From positions 54,736,147 through 54,800,146 of the forward strand of contig JAMPIT010000894.1 in assembly GCA_026261815.1 (NCBI GenBank): DNA of 64,000 nucleotides, read 5' to 3'. The DNA is from Monarcha castaneiventris obscurior (Eukaryota > Chordata > Aves > Passeriformes > Monarchidae). Position numbers and translations under genes: made by a program. Below the pieces are notes generated by a model. The model was not told the origin of the DNA and ran no database searches. It worked only from the letters and a program-made list of their open reading frames with translations. Shown here piece by piece: positions 1 through 10,144 of this stretch (the first letter of the stretch is position 1; every line of letters begins with the position of its first letter).

Positions 1-1759
1 GACAGAAGGCAGGCCCCGAACTGGTTTCCTACAGATTTCCCTTTTAGCTGGTACTGGGTACCTCTAATTTGCCTGTGCTGAGTCTCCTTCTCAGGCACCT
101 GCCTTTTCCCAAGCATTGTCAAACACGAAAGCAAATGCGTCAGTCAAGGTTGCAACACTGAGTGTTGGGGAGGTTTATCCTTAAGAGCATCACGTCTGGG
201 GTCACTTAGGCCAGTACAGAGAAAACATTTTAAAAAAGAGCAAAGGAAAACATATTCTCATGGAAAAAAAAAGGTGCTTTTGTCAAGGTTTTACTCAGGT
301 GATTTTTTTGTGTGGATGACTCAAACAAGCAGCAGGCTCACAGAACGTTTTTGTGCTGAGGGGTGGCAGGTGGTGGTGCTCTGGCAGAGTTCAGCCAGGT
401 ACCACTGCTCGTTGCTGCTATGGACAAGAGGAGGATTAGTAAGATTAGAGGAGGAAACAGTGCCCAAGGAAGGGGTTACAGGCTTCTAATTTTGTCTAAC
501 TACTACCCAGGGCTTCTTCTTTACTTGCCTTTGGCTGTTAAAAGTGACTCAAATGCTTTAACCTGCCTACAGCTATGTTTGTAAGGCCATTATTATTAAT
601 AAATCAAACTACTTCCCTTTGTATGTGCTTGGAAGGAGTTTAAGGTTGCTGAATGCTCTGCTGCAGCTGAGAACACAGCGCTTCTGAGTTTCAGTTCTTT
701 CCAAGAGGTACTGATGTCAGCTTGGAAATACCTCTCTTTTACAAGCCATTTAATTGCTTACTTTTAGAATTCACCAAAGCTCAGATGGGGCCTGGTTTTC
801 AGTGAACCTCAGCTCTGTACCCACAAAGAATTTAGATGACTCTGTGACCCCGTAGTAAGTGAATAAATTAGAAAGATGACTTTTTAAGACTATTGATTGT
901 ACCTGGAATACATGTGGGATAAAATATCTTAGGGCACAAAGAAGTTGTACTCATTTAGAGCACTTTGGAAGCTGACTTGGGAACAAGTTGGGAGCTTGGC
1001 TCTTCAACTCTACCAGACACCAAAAAGTTGGAAGAACTACCAGAGCTGAGGAGAGGATTTTTATATGTAAATAAGACAGAAAAAAGAACTACTCGAGGGC
1101 AGTGTGGTGTTTGTGCTTGCATTAGGAAAGTCTGAGGTGCTATAGGTGTATTTGAATTGTACAGAGTTTTGCTGTTACCTTAGCTACTGTGAGGATTGTT
1201 CTGACTTCCCACTACAATTTCCAGTTGGTAAAAATACAAATGCTTAGGGCACAGGGGTGATGTGAGGATCAACTGCTCAGTGTGTATAAAGTGCTTTAAA
1301 AGTGATAAATGTTATGTAATTGGAAAATGCTGTCAGTTATCATCCATCTGGGACTGATTATGAAAAATAACAAATTAATTAATTTCCTCAGGATCTAGAG
1401 GGTAAAAGAAGCATAAAACAGACAAGGCTGTGCAGGTGGTAGAGTAACTGGGCTTGTGAGGTCACCTAAGATGAAATCACATGTGAAATAAGGTCAGGAT
1501 TCTCTGTGTTTATGATAAACATTTGTCCATTACATCACCTCATTGTTTGACGCTTCTACCCAGCTCTTTAATGAGCATTTACAGGGCCTGTGAGGCTCAG
1601 GTGTGAGTGTGTCCCACGTCCCTGTGACACTGCTGTGGGCAGAGCACACGGCTCTGGGCCTGGGAGCCTTTACTGACCAGCAGCACTCGGCTCATCCCTG
1701 GCCTCCTTCTGACAAAACCTGGCCATTACCACTGGACAGCTCTTCCCCCACGTTTGGGA
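1..1759. other. Upstream intergenic sequence, no gene seen
   Basis: AT-rich non-coding sequence. Open frames are short, lack codon structure and match nothing I recognise. The only structured item is the MIR-like tail near 1205-1310, listed separately. It lies well upstream of the CpG island, so it is probably intergenic 5' of TEAD1. A distal enhancer or an unannotated lncRNA cannot be excluded from sequence alone. Confidence 0.6.
1205..1310 (+). repeat. Ancient MIR-like SINE tail (relic)
   Basis: The order of short blocks (a degenerate 'ctgtaaaa'-type core, then TGTGAGGAT, then TATAAAGTGCTTTAAAA) follows the 3' half of MIR/CORE-SINE-type elements, which run from a 'tctgtaaaatggg' core through 'tgtgaggatta' to 'gtaaagcgctt'. 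It is heavily diverged, with no intact tRNA-like head visible. The assignment rests on remembered consensus structure, so the family name is tentative. Confidence 0.45.
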
Positions 1760-2667
1760 GGTGTTGTTCTTGATGAGGGTATTGAATCTTTCATTAGTAA
1801 ATTTGCAGATGACACCAAGCTGGGAGCATGTGTCAATCTGTTGGAAGGTAGGAGGGCTCTGCAGAGAGACCTGGAATGGTTGAATAGATGGGCAGAGACC
1901 AGTAAGATGAAGTGCTGCGTCCTGCATTTTGGCCACAATAACCCCCAGCAATGCTATAGGCTGGGGACAGAGTGGCTGGAGAGTGCCCAGAAAGGGACCT
2001 GAGGGTGCTGGTCAACAGCTGACTGAACATGAGTCAGCAGTGTGCCCAGGTGGCCAAAAAGGCCAATGGCATCCTGGCCTGTATCAGAAATAGTGTGGCC
2101 AGCAGGAGCAGGGAAGTCATCCTTCCCCTATACTCGACACTGGTGAGGCCGCACCTTGAGTCCAGTTCTCAGTTCAGGAAGGACGTGGAGACACTTGAAT
2201 GTGTCCAGATGAGGGCAGCAAGGCTGGTGAGGGGCTTGGAACACAAACCCTATGAGGAACGGCTGAGGGAGCTGGGGTTGTTTTAACCTGGAGAAAAGGA
2301 GACTCAGAGGTGACCTTAGCACTCTCTACAACTTCTTGAAAGGTGGTTGTAGTGAGGTGGGGGTTGGTCTCTTTTTCCAGGCAACAACTGACAGAACAAG
2401 AGGACACAGTCTTAAGTTGTGCCAAGGAAAATATAGGTTGGATATAGGTTGGATATTAGAAAAAATTTTTTACAGAAAGAGGGATAAAATATTGGAATGG
2501 TTTACCCGGGGAGGTGGTGGAATCACCATCCCTGGACGTGTTTAAAAAGAGATTGGATGTGGCACTCGGTGCCATGGTTTAGTTTAGTTGAGGTGTTCGG
2601 ACATGGGTTGGACTTGATGATCTTGAAGGTCTCTTCCAACCTGGTGCTTCTGTGATTCTGTGATTCT
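1760..2667 (+). mobile_element. CR1 LINE, 5'-truncated and decayed copy
   Basis: The 3' end of a CR1 non-LTR retrotransposon: the C-terminal part of the reverse transcriptase plus the short 3' UTR. The catalytic FADD box is encoded at 1802-1813, followed by the CR1 'TKLG' segment. A second frame carries the downstream [29 protein letters not shown] and [10 protein letters not shown] blocks (about 2029-2286). The copy is dead. There is a stop at 2000-2002 and a frame change between the two blocks, roughly seven codons are missing in the segment after PHLE (near 2165-2180), and several stops follow 2286. The 3' UTR has the usual GGTTGGACTTGATGATCTT stretch (about 2606-2624) and ends in TGATTCTG-type octamers at 2653-2667. 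The 5' end of homology is placed to within about 15 bp. 5' truncation is normal for CR1. Confidence 0.95.
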
Positions 2668-4537
2668 TCCTGCAGGACACTGGTTTGGGATGGTCCTCCA
2701 CTTCCATGGATCACTCCAAGCACTGGCAGTGTGCCCTGACTGGCTCTCGGTGGGATGTAACACATCATAAGCATAGGAGCAGCAAAGCCAGAACAAAGAG
2801 AGCATTTGCAATCAGGATTAAGCTTCATAGCAGCCACTCTATCCACTGGAGCTTGCAAAGCTGCAAAACTCTGAATTTTAAATGCATTAAACAGTTGTTT
2901 TAATTTCAAGTAACACTGTCAGTCCAGTTACTGTTTGTAATTTCTGGAACATGACAGAAAAAGCAGTGAGAGAAGAGACAATCTGATGCTGAAATGAAAA
3001 TTGGGGATCCTATCCTGATGGGGTAGAGCACCAGCCAGCCTCAGTGGCTCCTACATCTTCAGCTGGCTCTTTTCTTACCCCTGTCTCTAAACTGTCTTCC
3101 GAAATACCGGCTAGATGAAAAGCATTTGTGCTTCCCCCTGGGAAGGATGAGGAAAGGTCGGGATTTACATGGTGATATTTACTACTACAAATTCTGTAAT
3201 AACCATTCCAGAAACTTGGTTCAGTGGTTCTCATCCCTGCGAACTGAGCCCATCTAACTACATACCCATACACCATTAGGATTTCCCAGCAGCTTTTGGA
3301 AATTTTTTCTTCTTTCATTACCAATCAATTCCAAATTACTCTTCATAATTTTCCTACCAAAAAGCCATGTAAGCCTGGCCTTCAAGGATTAGTCGCACTA
3401 AGGAATGCATTACCTCTCTTTAGATTTCCTTTTCAACTCATTTGAACACCTAAAAAGTCAAGTTTAACAGGAAATAGGACTATAGTCTTGTAAGAGTCCC
3501 TTTCCTTTTCCCCTCGTCTCCCTCTTTTCCCCTTCAGAAGTAGAAAGATTGAATCCTGCCGGTTTTGTGCTGACTGAGAACTGGTGCTGTGCTCTCTCAG
3601 CTCCCCTGCTCTGTTCTGAACAAACCCTGAGCTTTGCAGGTGGCTGGAACTGGTTTGTATTTTATTAGAGCAGAAGAAAACACACTGAGAAAATAATGAA
3701 GCACGAGAAACTCAGGTACTTTTTGCAAGTCTCATTATGCAGATGACATAGAAGAGCGTGGGACAAGAGGACAGATATTTTCTGACTTCTTCCTTCTTAG
3801 CAACATCGCCCTCAACATCTCTGCAGAGCTCGGACCTTCTTACTTCTGTTTTCTCTAAATTTTACTTACCATGTGCGATTCTAGATGCATTATGGGTGGA
3901 GAAATGGAAAAATCAGTATAAGATCAGGATAATTGTATTCTAGTTGGGCCTTTAGTGTGCAATCTGTCCTACCTGCCCTGATCATATATTGGGTACCCCT
4001 GCCACGCACATGAAGTTTGGGTTTGTATTTATCAGAACTTCCAGTGACACTTTGGGTTTTGTGTGGATAAGGGCTGTTAAACAACTCTTCCACGCTTGGG
4101 ACATGTTCTTTTCACTTTAGACTCTGTCACTTGTGGTTCACTGCTTTTGGTAGCCTTTCCTCATGTATGGCAAGTTCTCCCTTAGCATGTGGCTTTCCAG
4201 GGACTGGGTGAAGCAGCAGCCAGGGAAGTCTGTGTCTGCTGCTCTTGGTGTGACAGGATCACATCACGTCCCTGGTGAAGCTGCCTGGCACTTTCTCTAG
4301 TGAAACATCTTCCACTTCTTGTGCTGAGATGGCAGAATGCCTCTGCCTGCAGAAGTCACCTGTGGAGTCATTTTGGTGAGATAAGTGGATGCTTGGGAAC
4401 GACCTTGGGCAACAGATCTCGCAGCAGATGGTGCTTTTAAGTGCTTTGAAATATTCCTTGGATGTAGATTTCAAGCATGAGCCAAAGGAAGCCTCTAACA
4501 GTACTTTGGTGGTTAAGATAAACATTAAGGTGTCTTT
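2668..4537. other. Intergenic sequence, no gene seen
   Basis: Unstructured, moderately AT-rich DNA. Frames of 60-130 codons on both strands overlap each other and show no conserved motifs, so they look like chance. No RNA gene or further repeat was recognised. Confidence 0.55.
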
Positions 4538-4573
4538 CATTATTGTTGTTACTGTTATTTTTATTGCTATTTG

Positions 4574-4600
<27 letters not shown>
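4538..4600 (+). repeat. (ATT)n microsatellite with imperfect 5' flank
   Basis: A perfect run of TAT/ATT triplets at 4574-4600 is preceded by interrupted copies (ATTGTTGTTACTGTT and similar) from about 4538. The pattern fits a decayed trinucleotide array whose 3' end is still regular. Confidence 0.9.
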
Positions 4601-4604
<4 letters not shown>

Positions 4605-4639
4605 TCTAGATAAGCATGAAGAATTCCCAGAAGAGGTAC

Positions 4640-4750
4640 CCACCTAAACCCCATTGAAACCAAAATAAATTAGGTACTTAGACACCGAAGAGGATTCAAA
4701 ATACCTGCACCTAACATCAATTATCTAAACACCATTAGAAATCTGGGCCA
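4640..4750. repeat. Ancient dispersed amniote repeat (MITE-like relic)
   Basis: Blocks such as CACCTAAACCCCATTGAAA, TTAGGTACTTAGACACC, TTCAAAATACCT and GAAATCTGGGCC resemble a common old amniote repeat with the pattern 'cctaaatcccattgaaa ... ggcacctaaatacc ... aaaatctgggcc'. I cannot name the family. It is diverged and only part of an element. Orientation is not assigned because such elements are near-palindromic. Confidence 0.4.
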
Positions 4751-5233
4751 AAGTGAAGGGAGAGGACAAACTATGCCATTTGCATATTAAGCAGGCTGAG
4801 AAATGCTCAAAAACCTGAAATTTTTATGAATCAAAGAGATACTTCAGGAATTTGAATGGGATTTTTTTTCTCCTTTTTTTTTTCTCCCAGCACAAAAGCA
4901 TGGGAACACCACAAAATTTGCAGTGCAAAATGTATTTTTAAAAGCCCAAGCACAGGAGTGGTTTCAACAACAATTCGTTTCAATCAGTGGCACTAGAAAT
5001 TATTGCTGTCAGGAGAAGGAATAGGCTGCTGTGCCTATATTGTTTGCTCTAAAGCAGGACGAGAGCCACACCATTTTGGTGTTTGTGATTTCATCAGTGG
5101 GAGAAATACACAGCCCTGGACTCTGGTCGTGTCATTTTAAAAAGCTCTCAGTTCACCTTTAGAAATAAGCACCCAGGATTGTCTGAAATTATATATTTCC
5201 ACTCTCTGTACTATTTTAACTCAGCTGGGCTCT
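4751..5233. other. Intergenic sequence, nothing recognised
   Basis: AT-rich DNA with a T-rich stretch at 4862-4888 and no coding, RNA or repeat signature that I can support. Confidence 0.5.
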
Positions 5234-5368
5234 GAGGCCGTGGTTCATGTCCTGGCTTCCTCTCGACTCAATTATTGTAATTCATTATTAAATTGTTATT
5301 TGTTTTCATTCTTTACGCTGTCTGCTGCTCTACAAAGCTCAGCAGCTGGGTTTGTAATATGGAGAGCT
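5234..5368 (+). mobile_element. Relic of an L2-type LINE reverse transcriptase
   Basis: In the frame starting at 5240 the translation reads HVLASSRLNYCNSLL, then after a degenerate gap LQSSAAGFVIWR. This matches the hallmark C-terminal block of L2/Rex-type LINE reverse transcriptases, roughly 'HaLVtSRLDYCNsLL ... LQ.vqNaAARlv.r'. The following FPYMTASPEH is compatible with the next block ('dHITPvL'). About 45 codons survive with no frame break but with many substitutions. L2 relics are old in birds, so persistence this close to a gene promoter is notable. Rex1 or another L2-like clade is possible. Confidence 0.55.
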
Positions 5369-8300
5369 CTGTTCCCTTACATGACAGCATCCCCAGAGCA
5401 TTTTTTTGTTGGCATGTTCAGCAGCACATTGATCTGGACATTTAATTCTTTGCACACTATAGATTAACCCTAATCTGTGCGCTGCTTCAAGCATTTCCTG
5501 GGATTAGTGGTTTTCCTAATCTGAACTGCAATCCAAATACAAAGTTTTAAAATTCTTTCAGTGTTTGTAACCAAAACACTGATTCCAAGTGTTGAGCTTT
5601 GAGGTTCCTTCCAAGCCCAAAATGGGCCCTGGATCTAGAATTTGCAAAGTCGGTCTTGTTTTCATCTGCCAGTACTCTCTAGACAGATGAGGGTTCACTT
5701 ATTCCTAGAGTAAGTGAGGAATTCTGTTGACCCTGTATATGTGGGTGCTGTTTCATCTCTTGGAGACTTAAAGGCACCCTCTGTTTTTGGGTGGCTGGGC
5801 TGAAATGTGTAAGTCATGTTCCCTGTACCGAGTGCCCCCTGCTATCAGTGGTCACATTAATAAAGACAAAAGTGGTTCCTGTATGTAAAGCACAGTCCAG
5901 CCTCCACCTTATCTCTAAGTATGTTCACACTTGCCTCTGCCCCAGACTCAATAGGACTTGCACTCTAAATAGTATTTCTCTGACAAATGCAAGACTTGAT
6001 ATTACTGGAGACCTTTATTCTCTAATTCTTTTGCTTCCTCTTTTGATCCTTCCTTACCTTACTCCTTTCATGGTGAAGATAATTCCCTTTCCTCACTGCT
6101 GTCTCCTGTTTCTACTACTTCCTATTTTTTCTTTTCCTAAACTACAGTCTCCCTTGCTCTCCCAGCTGGTTTCCTTTCAGCTGTTCTTTCTGCCCCATCA
6201 ATTCTTCTTTTTCAGCTTTTCCTTTCTCCATTTTTATCACCCTTTTAAAACTTTCTTTCATTTTTCCTGTCTTCTGTCTGTAGTCTCAAAAATTTCTCTC
6301 ACTTTCTCTCCTCATTTCTCTGTCTTTTCTCTTTCCCCAGTCTCTCACCCTGAAGTCCTTTTATTGGTGTCTGTCTCTTGAATCTCATTCTTTCCCTTTC
6401 TTAACACATTTTCCCATATTCCCCACTTGTATGTCTCCTTTCTAGCTGGGATAAGCATTTGTCCCCAGGAAATGCCCCTGCCTGGGCTTGTCCCCATGTC
6501 CCTTTGTTTTCTGCAGCTTTTGTAATTCTCAGCGCACCTGTGTGCCTGGAGAAGCCATTCATCAATAAACAGAGGGCAGGCAATTCATCAAAGTTCTGTC
6601 TATGAATGTGCTGCCAGTGTACCTTCCTTCTTTATCCATAGGGCCTCCAGAGCCTCCCCTTGCATGGAGAGAGTGGCTGGATGAACAGGCTGGCTGATAC
6701 TGAGCCCGTTTTTACCATCTGTCAAAATGCACACACCTCTCTCTCCCCAGCACTCCACTTTTTCCTGTCAGAAAGTCATGGGCATTCCAGGTATGTATTT
6801 TTTGAAGTGACTGCCAGTGTGGCATGGCATGACACGACAATCTCCAGGATATATGAGCCAGGAGGCAAGAGAGATCAATACTTGACAGAATTTCCCTACC
6901 TCATTGTTCAGAGGACACTGGTTTTGTCTGGAGCTTGCTGGCTGTGCTTTAGTCACTGCACTGGTTTGCTGTTCAGCCTGGCCTCAGTTTTGGTGGTTTA
7001 TTTGGTATGTACAGTTGTCTGTGAGAAAGATATTGTCAGGACTCAGCCTTGAGTTGAAAACTGTGGGTTGTGGATGAACTTTTACGCTGTGCCAGTGGAA
7101 CGCTTCCAGTCCTCCCCAAGGCGTTTGTTTTTGCCTTTCTTCCACGGGAGCATTTCTTCCTCTGAAGAACACTAACATAAAAAGCTTCAGAACCTGAGAA
7201 ATAGAATTGTGTGAGCCTTCTCTGCTGCTTGCAGTTAACAGAAAAATATGCAGGCATCAGGTAAATGTAATTATTTTTCCACAATTCTTCTGAATTGTGA
7301 ATTGCAAAAGAGCTAGTGAACTGTCTGTACATACAGCAAACAGCTACAACATGGTTTGAGTCTGATTTGTGTTCATCCACAATGATGGCTGCAGAAACAA
7401 CTCTCTTTTTTTTTTTTTTCTTTTCCACAAGGAGAGCATGATCCTGCAAAATTTTCATCACTTTCATTTGTGAGAAATTGCTATAGGTAAGAGGTTTCCA
7501 AACTCTTTATCCATTGTTTAAAGATCTGCTACTCTTCCTCCCCATGTACAGAGCTGTGATAACTTTCGGGCCCTGCACAGGCACAGAATTTAAGAGTCAG
7601 TATTCTTGGTACTTCCTCTGCAAGCCTTATGGAAAAAAAATCACATTCATTTAAAGACATTTCACATTTCTGTGCATGCAGCGAGGAGAGAGGAGGGAGT
7701 TTAAGCCTAGTGACTGAAAAAATTTATGTTATAGGTGTTAGGGGGCAATGTTTTGTCCTGTTTTTCTGTTCCAGCTTTGGAAAAGAGTTGGTAAACTTTA
7801 AGTGCACTCAAGAGACTATGGCTTTTGTGCAGACATCTGCAAAGTGATTGAATTTTCCCAATTGTGCAGGCACTCAGACACTTATTAGACAATATTACTA
7901 GAGCTATTTGGAAAGAAGGTGTGGAAGAGAAAAGAAATTCTGCATGTGTGAAGGGGTTTCTTGTGTTTCTTTCTGTTTTGGGGAAGAAATTTTTCAGCCA
8001 GTATGGAATGGTGTGGGGAAAAAAATACCCTAAAATACATTCATTTTTGCATTCTCACAGTCCTTTGACCAAGACCTGCTCAGACTTTGGCTTAACTTGA
8101 TATTGCTACTTGTTGCACAGTTTTTATGCAGGAATGTTTTAGTCAGTGCCATGAGTGTGACCAGTGGGAGCCCTGCACCTTCTGCTTGCACTGCCTGTCC
8201 TACACACTCGTGCGTGGTCCACAGAGGTAAAAAACAGCTGCAGCCTCCCAGTAAAGGGCAATGTCAGCCTGAAGTGGCTCCCTTTCAAGAGGCTCTGGGG

Positions 8301-9100
8301 TCAGTCACAGGCAACAAGGATGTCTGCTAACAGCATGGCTGTCTCACAAGATCGGTGCAGGGAAGGCACCGGGACAAGCGAGTTCCTGGTATTCACAGAA
8401 TGACACGCAGGGCATCCCTTCTGTGTCACACAGAGTAATACCCAGGGCGTTTACTGAGGATTCCACCAGCATGCCATGAACTTACATGTGGTGTGAACAT
8501 GTAAATGTTGCTTGGTGGCACTGACACGTTGCTCTTCTGAGGCTGTAACGTGATTTTCCCGATAGCTCCAAACGCCACAGCCCTGCTGGGCAAACTTTCA
8601 AAGGTGGGTAGAAATGTGTGTTTGCACATCAAAATAGGCAATTTATTTCACAAACACCAAGGTGTCCAGTTATCCATTTTGCTTATGCAAATATGAATTT
8701 TCACAAGCACAACAGCTGTGCCTTCCCTGCAATTATTTCCATCAGGTAGCGGATTGTTAACTGAAGGAGACGTGCCTGTGATGCTGCTTGGGGAGCGTTT
8801 CTGGGGGATGGGTTGCACAAGTACAAGAAGGGTACAGATAGTCCAGTGGCACTTGGGCTCACTCATTCGGAGTGGTGCAAAACTGGCATTGCGAAATCTG
8901 AATCTGGGGACAGTTTTGTGAGAAAGGTCAGGATCTGGACCGAGGGTGAACACTGTGGACCCCTGGGCCGTGTTACGTCCATGTCAATTTGGGGTGCGAT
9001 GTCTTCTCATCCCATGCTCTGGGGCTCTGTTGGGCCCTGGGCTGCTGTGCTGGCCTTTTGGGCGCAGATCCGTGCCTCTTAGGGATCTGTGAGGGCACCC
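5369..9100. other. Proximal upstream region of TEAD1, no gene seen
   Basis: About 3.7 kb of non-coding DNA leading into the CpG island. It contains the pyrimidine tract at 6090-6440 and a 14-T run at 7406-7419. Open frames here are either low-complexity (the pyrimidine tract) or start at non-ATG codons with no recognisable motifs. CpG density starts to rise after about 9056. Confidence 0.55.
6090..6440 (+). repeat. Long pyrimidine-rich (C/T) tract
   Basis: About 350 bp in which the + strand is strongly enriched in C and T with few purine interruptions. It creates a 196-codon open frame from 5791 rich in Leu, Phe, Ser and Pro, but that frame begins at GTG and its openness follows from the lack of purine-containing stop codons. 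Such tracts can form triplex-prone DNA. No function is implied. Confidence 0.7.
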
Positions 9101-9453
9101 AGGCGTTGGATGCGAGCGCGGGCACACTGAGCTTCCCAGGGGAGCCTCCCCATCCATTTCCCAGCTGGACCCCGCGGCAGAGCCCCGTCCGGCGCATCCC
9201 TCGGAACTCCGTTCCATGGCACCGCAGCCGTGTTGCGGACCCCGCGGCCGGTCCATGGCGCAGCCCGGCATCGCCCCTCGCCCCCCGAGCGGGGCTCCGC
9301 GGCTCCCCGGCCGGCCCGCTGCCCTCCCGCGGGCTCCCCTATGAGGTCAGCGCGGCGCGGAGGCCCCGCCCGCGGCCCCGCCCGCCCGCCCGCGGCCGCA
9401 GGGGGCGGCGGGCCGCGCTCCGCCCCGCGGCCGCCCCGCTCCCGCGTTCATTT

Positions 9454-9480
9454 CATTCCTCCCCTCATTCCGCGCATTCC
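9454..9480 (+). promoter_or_regulatory. Cluster of three M-CAT (CATTCC) motifs
   Basis: CATTCC occurs at 9454-9459, 9466-9471 and 9475-9480, all in the same orientation, starts 12 and 9 bp apart. CATTCC (reverse GGAATG) is the core of the M-CAT element bound by the TEA domain of TEAD proteins. The cluster lies about 120-145 bp upstream of the TATA-like box and inside the island. The motif match is directly seen. Binding and autoregulation are inference. Confidence 0.6.
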
Positions 9481-9597
9481 TCGCATCGCTGGCGCCGCGC
9501 AGCCCGGCCGGGAGCCCGGCCCGCCCCGCCGCCGGCCGGGCAGCAACTCATCCTCCGAGGGCTCCGTCCGCCGGCCCGCGGCAACCTACGGCCGCGG

Positions 9598-9648
9598 TAT
9601 AAATAGCCAAACGGCGGATTAAAAATAGGCGCGGGGCCATAAATAGCC
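9598..9648 (+). promoter_or_regulatory. TEAD1: Triple A/T-rich core promoter boxes (TATA, MEF2, CArG-like)
   Basis: Three A/T boxes stand out in otherwise almost pure G+C sequence. TATAAATAG at 9598-9606 is a good TATA box. TTAAAAATAG at 9619-9628 fits the MEF2 consensus YTAWWWWTAR. CCATAAATAG at 9637-9646 is a CArG-like site one base off CC(A/T)6GG, or an alternative TATA. The 10-mer ATAAATAGCC is repeated exactly at 9599-9608 and 9639-9648, 40 bp apart. Transcription would start near 9630 from the first box or near 9670 from the third. Factor assignments are by consensus only. Confidence 0.55.
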
Positions 9649-9730
9649 GGGGCGGCCCGGGGGCGGCGGGCGAAGTTTTGCCGTCGGAGCGCGGCGCGCT
9701 GGCGGTGCGCGGAGGGGGCCGCGGGCGGAG
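9630..9730 (+). other. TEAD1: Predicted TEAD1 exon 1 (5' UTR, non-coding)
   Basis: The 3' end is set by a strong splice donor, GCGGAG|GTAAGC, at 9730/9731. The 5' end is only an estimate from a TATA box about 30 bp upstream, and could be near 9670 if the third box is used. The predicted exon is very GC-rich and contains no ATG, so it would add no upstream open reading frame to a message whose start codon is ATT. TEAD1 in mammals also has non-coding 5' exons. Further non-coding exons may lie between this one and 63151. Confidence 0.5.
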
Positions 9731-9972
9731 GTAAGCGGGGCCGCGGGCGCGCACGCCGCCGGCGCTTTGTGCGGAGGGGCGGGGGGCCCGTCCCGGCCGG
9801 GGGCGGCCCGGGGGGGGCCGGAGCCCCCGCAGGTGCCGGGGCAGGCGGGCCGGGGGCCGCGGCGGGGGCAGAAGTTGTTGGCCGCGGAGTTGCGGCGCTG
9901 CGGGGCCGCGGCCGGAGCTGCAACAGGCGCTGCCGCCCGCCCCGCTGCGCTCCCCCGCTCCGCTCGCCCGCC

Positions 9973-9979
9973 TGAGTCA
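9973..9979. promoter_or_regulatory. AP-1 consensus site
   Basis: TGAGTCA is a perfect AP-1 (FOS/JUN) consensus within the CpG island, about 240 bp into the predicted first intron. TEAD and AP-1 often act together at the same regulatory elements, and CATTCC motifs lie about 500 bp away. It is a single 7-mer match, so chance is possible. Confidence 0.4.
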
Positions 9980-10026
9980 CCGCCCGGCTCCGGCTCCGGC
10001 GCTCGCACGCCGCTCGCACCCTCACT

Positions 10027-10047
10027 CACACACACACACACACACAC
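10027..10047 (+). repeat. (CA)n microsatellite
   Basis: An uninterrupted CA run inside the island, followed by interrupted CACACGCACACGCG up to about 10080. It is probably length-polymorphic. Confidence 0.9.
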
Positions 10048-10108
10048 GGGCTCCCCCCGCACACACGCACACGCGCGCACCGATCCTTGGCATTTTTCAC
10101 ATTTTTGG

Positions 10109-10109
<1 letters not shown>

Positions 10110-10141
<32 letters not shown>
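10110..10141 (+). repeat. Poly(T) run of 32
   Basis: An uninterrupted 32-T homopolymer, the longest in the window. It lies about 400 bp downstream of the predicted exon 1 donor at the edge of the CpG island. No retrotransposon body is recognised next to it, so it is not clearly a reverse-oriented poly(A) tail. Its exact length is open to assembly error. Confidence 0.9.

Positions 10142-10144
<3 letters not shown>

Noticed and set aside
3758..3943. Frame containing LLTSVFSKF, the same words as near 58210
   Set aside because: I considered a second old CR1-like relic. The surrounding sequence does not continue the match, and a shared 9-residue low-complexity word is not enough.
5791..6381. 196-codon open frame rich in Leu, Phe and Ser
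   Set aside because: It begins at GTG, and openness follows from the pyrimidine tract, which lacks the purines needed for stop codons. No domain or splice support.
8989..10025. Several 130-205-codon frames on both strands of the CpG island
   Set aside because: They are Arg/Pro/Ala/Gly-rich translations typical of GC-rich promoters, present in many overlapping frames, with no conserved protein signature.
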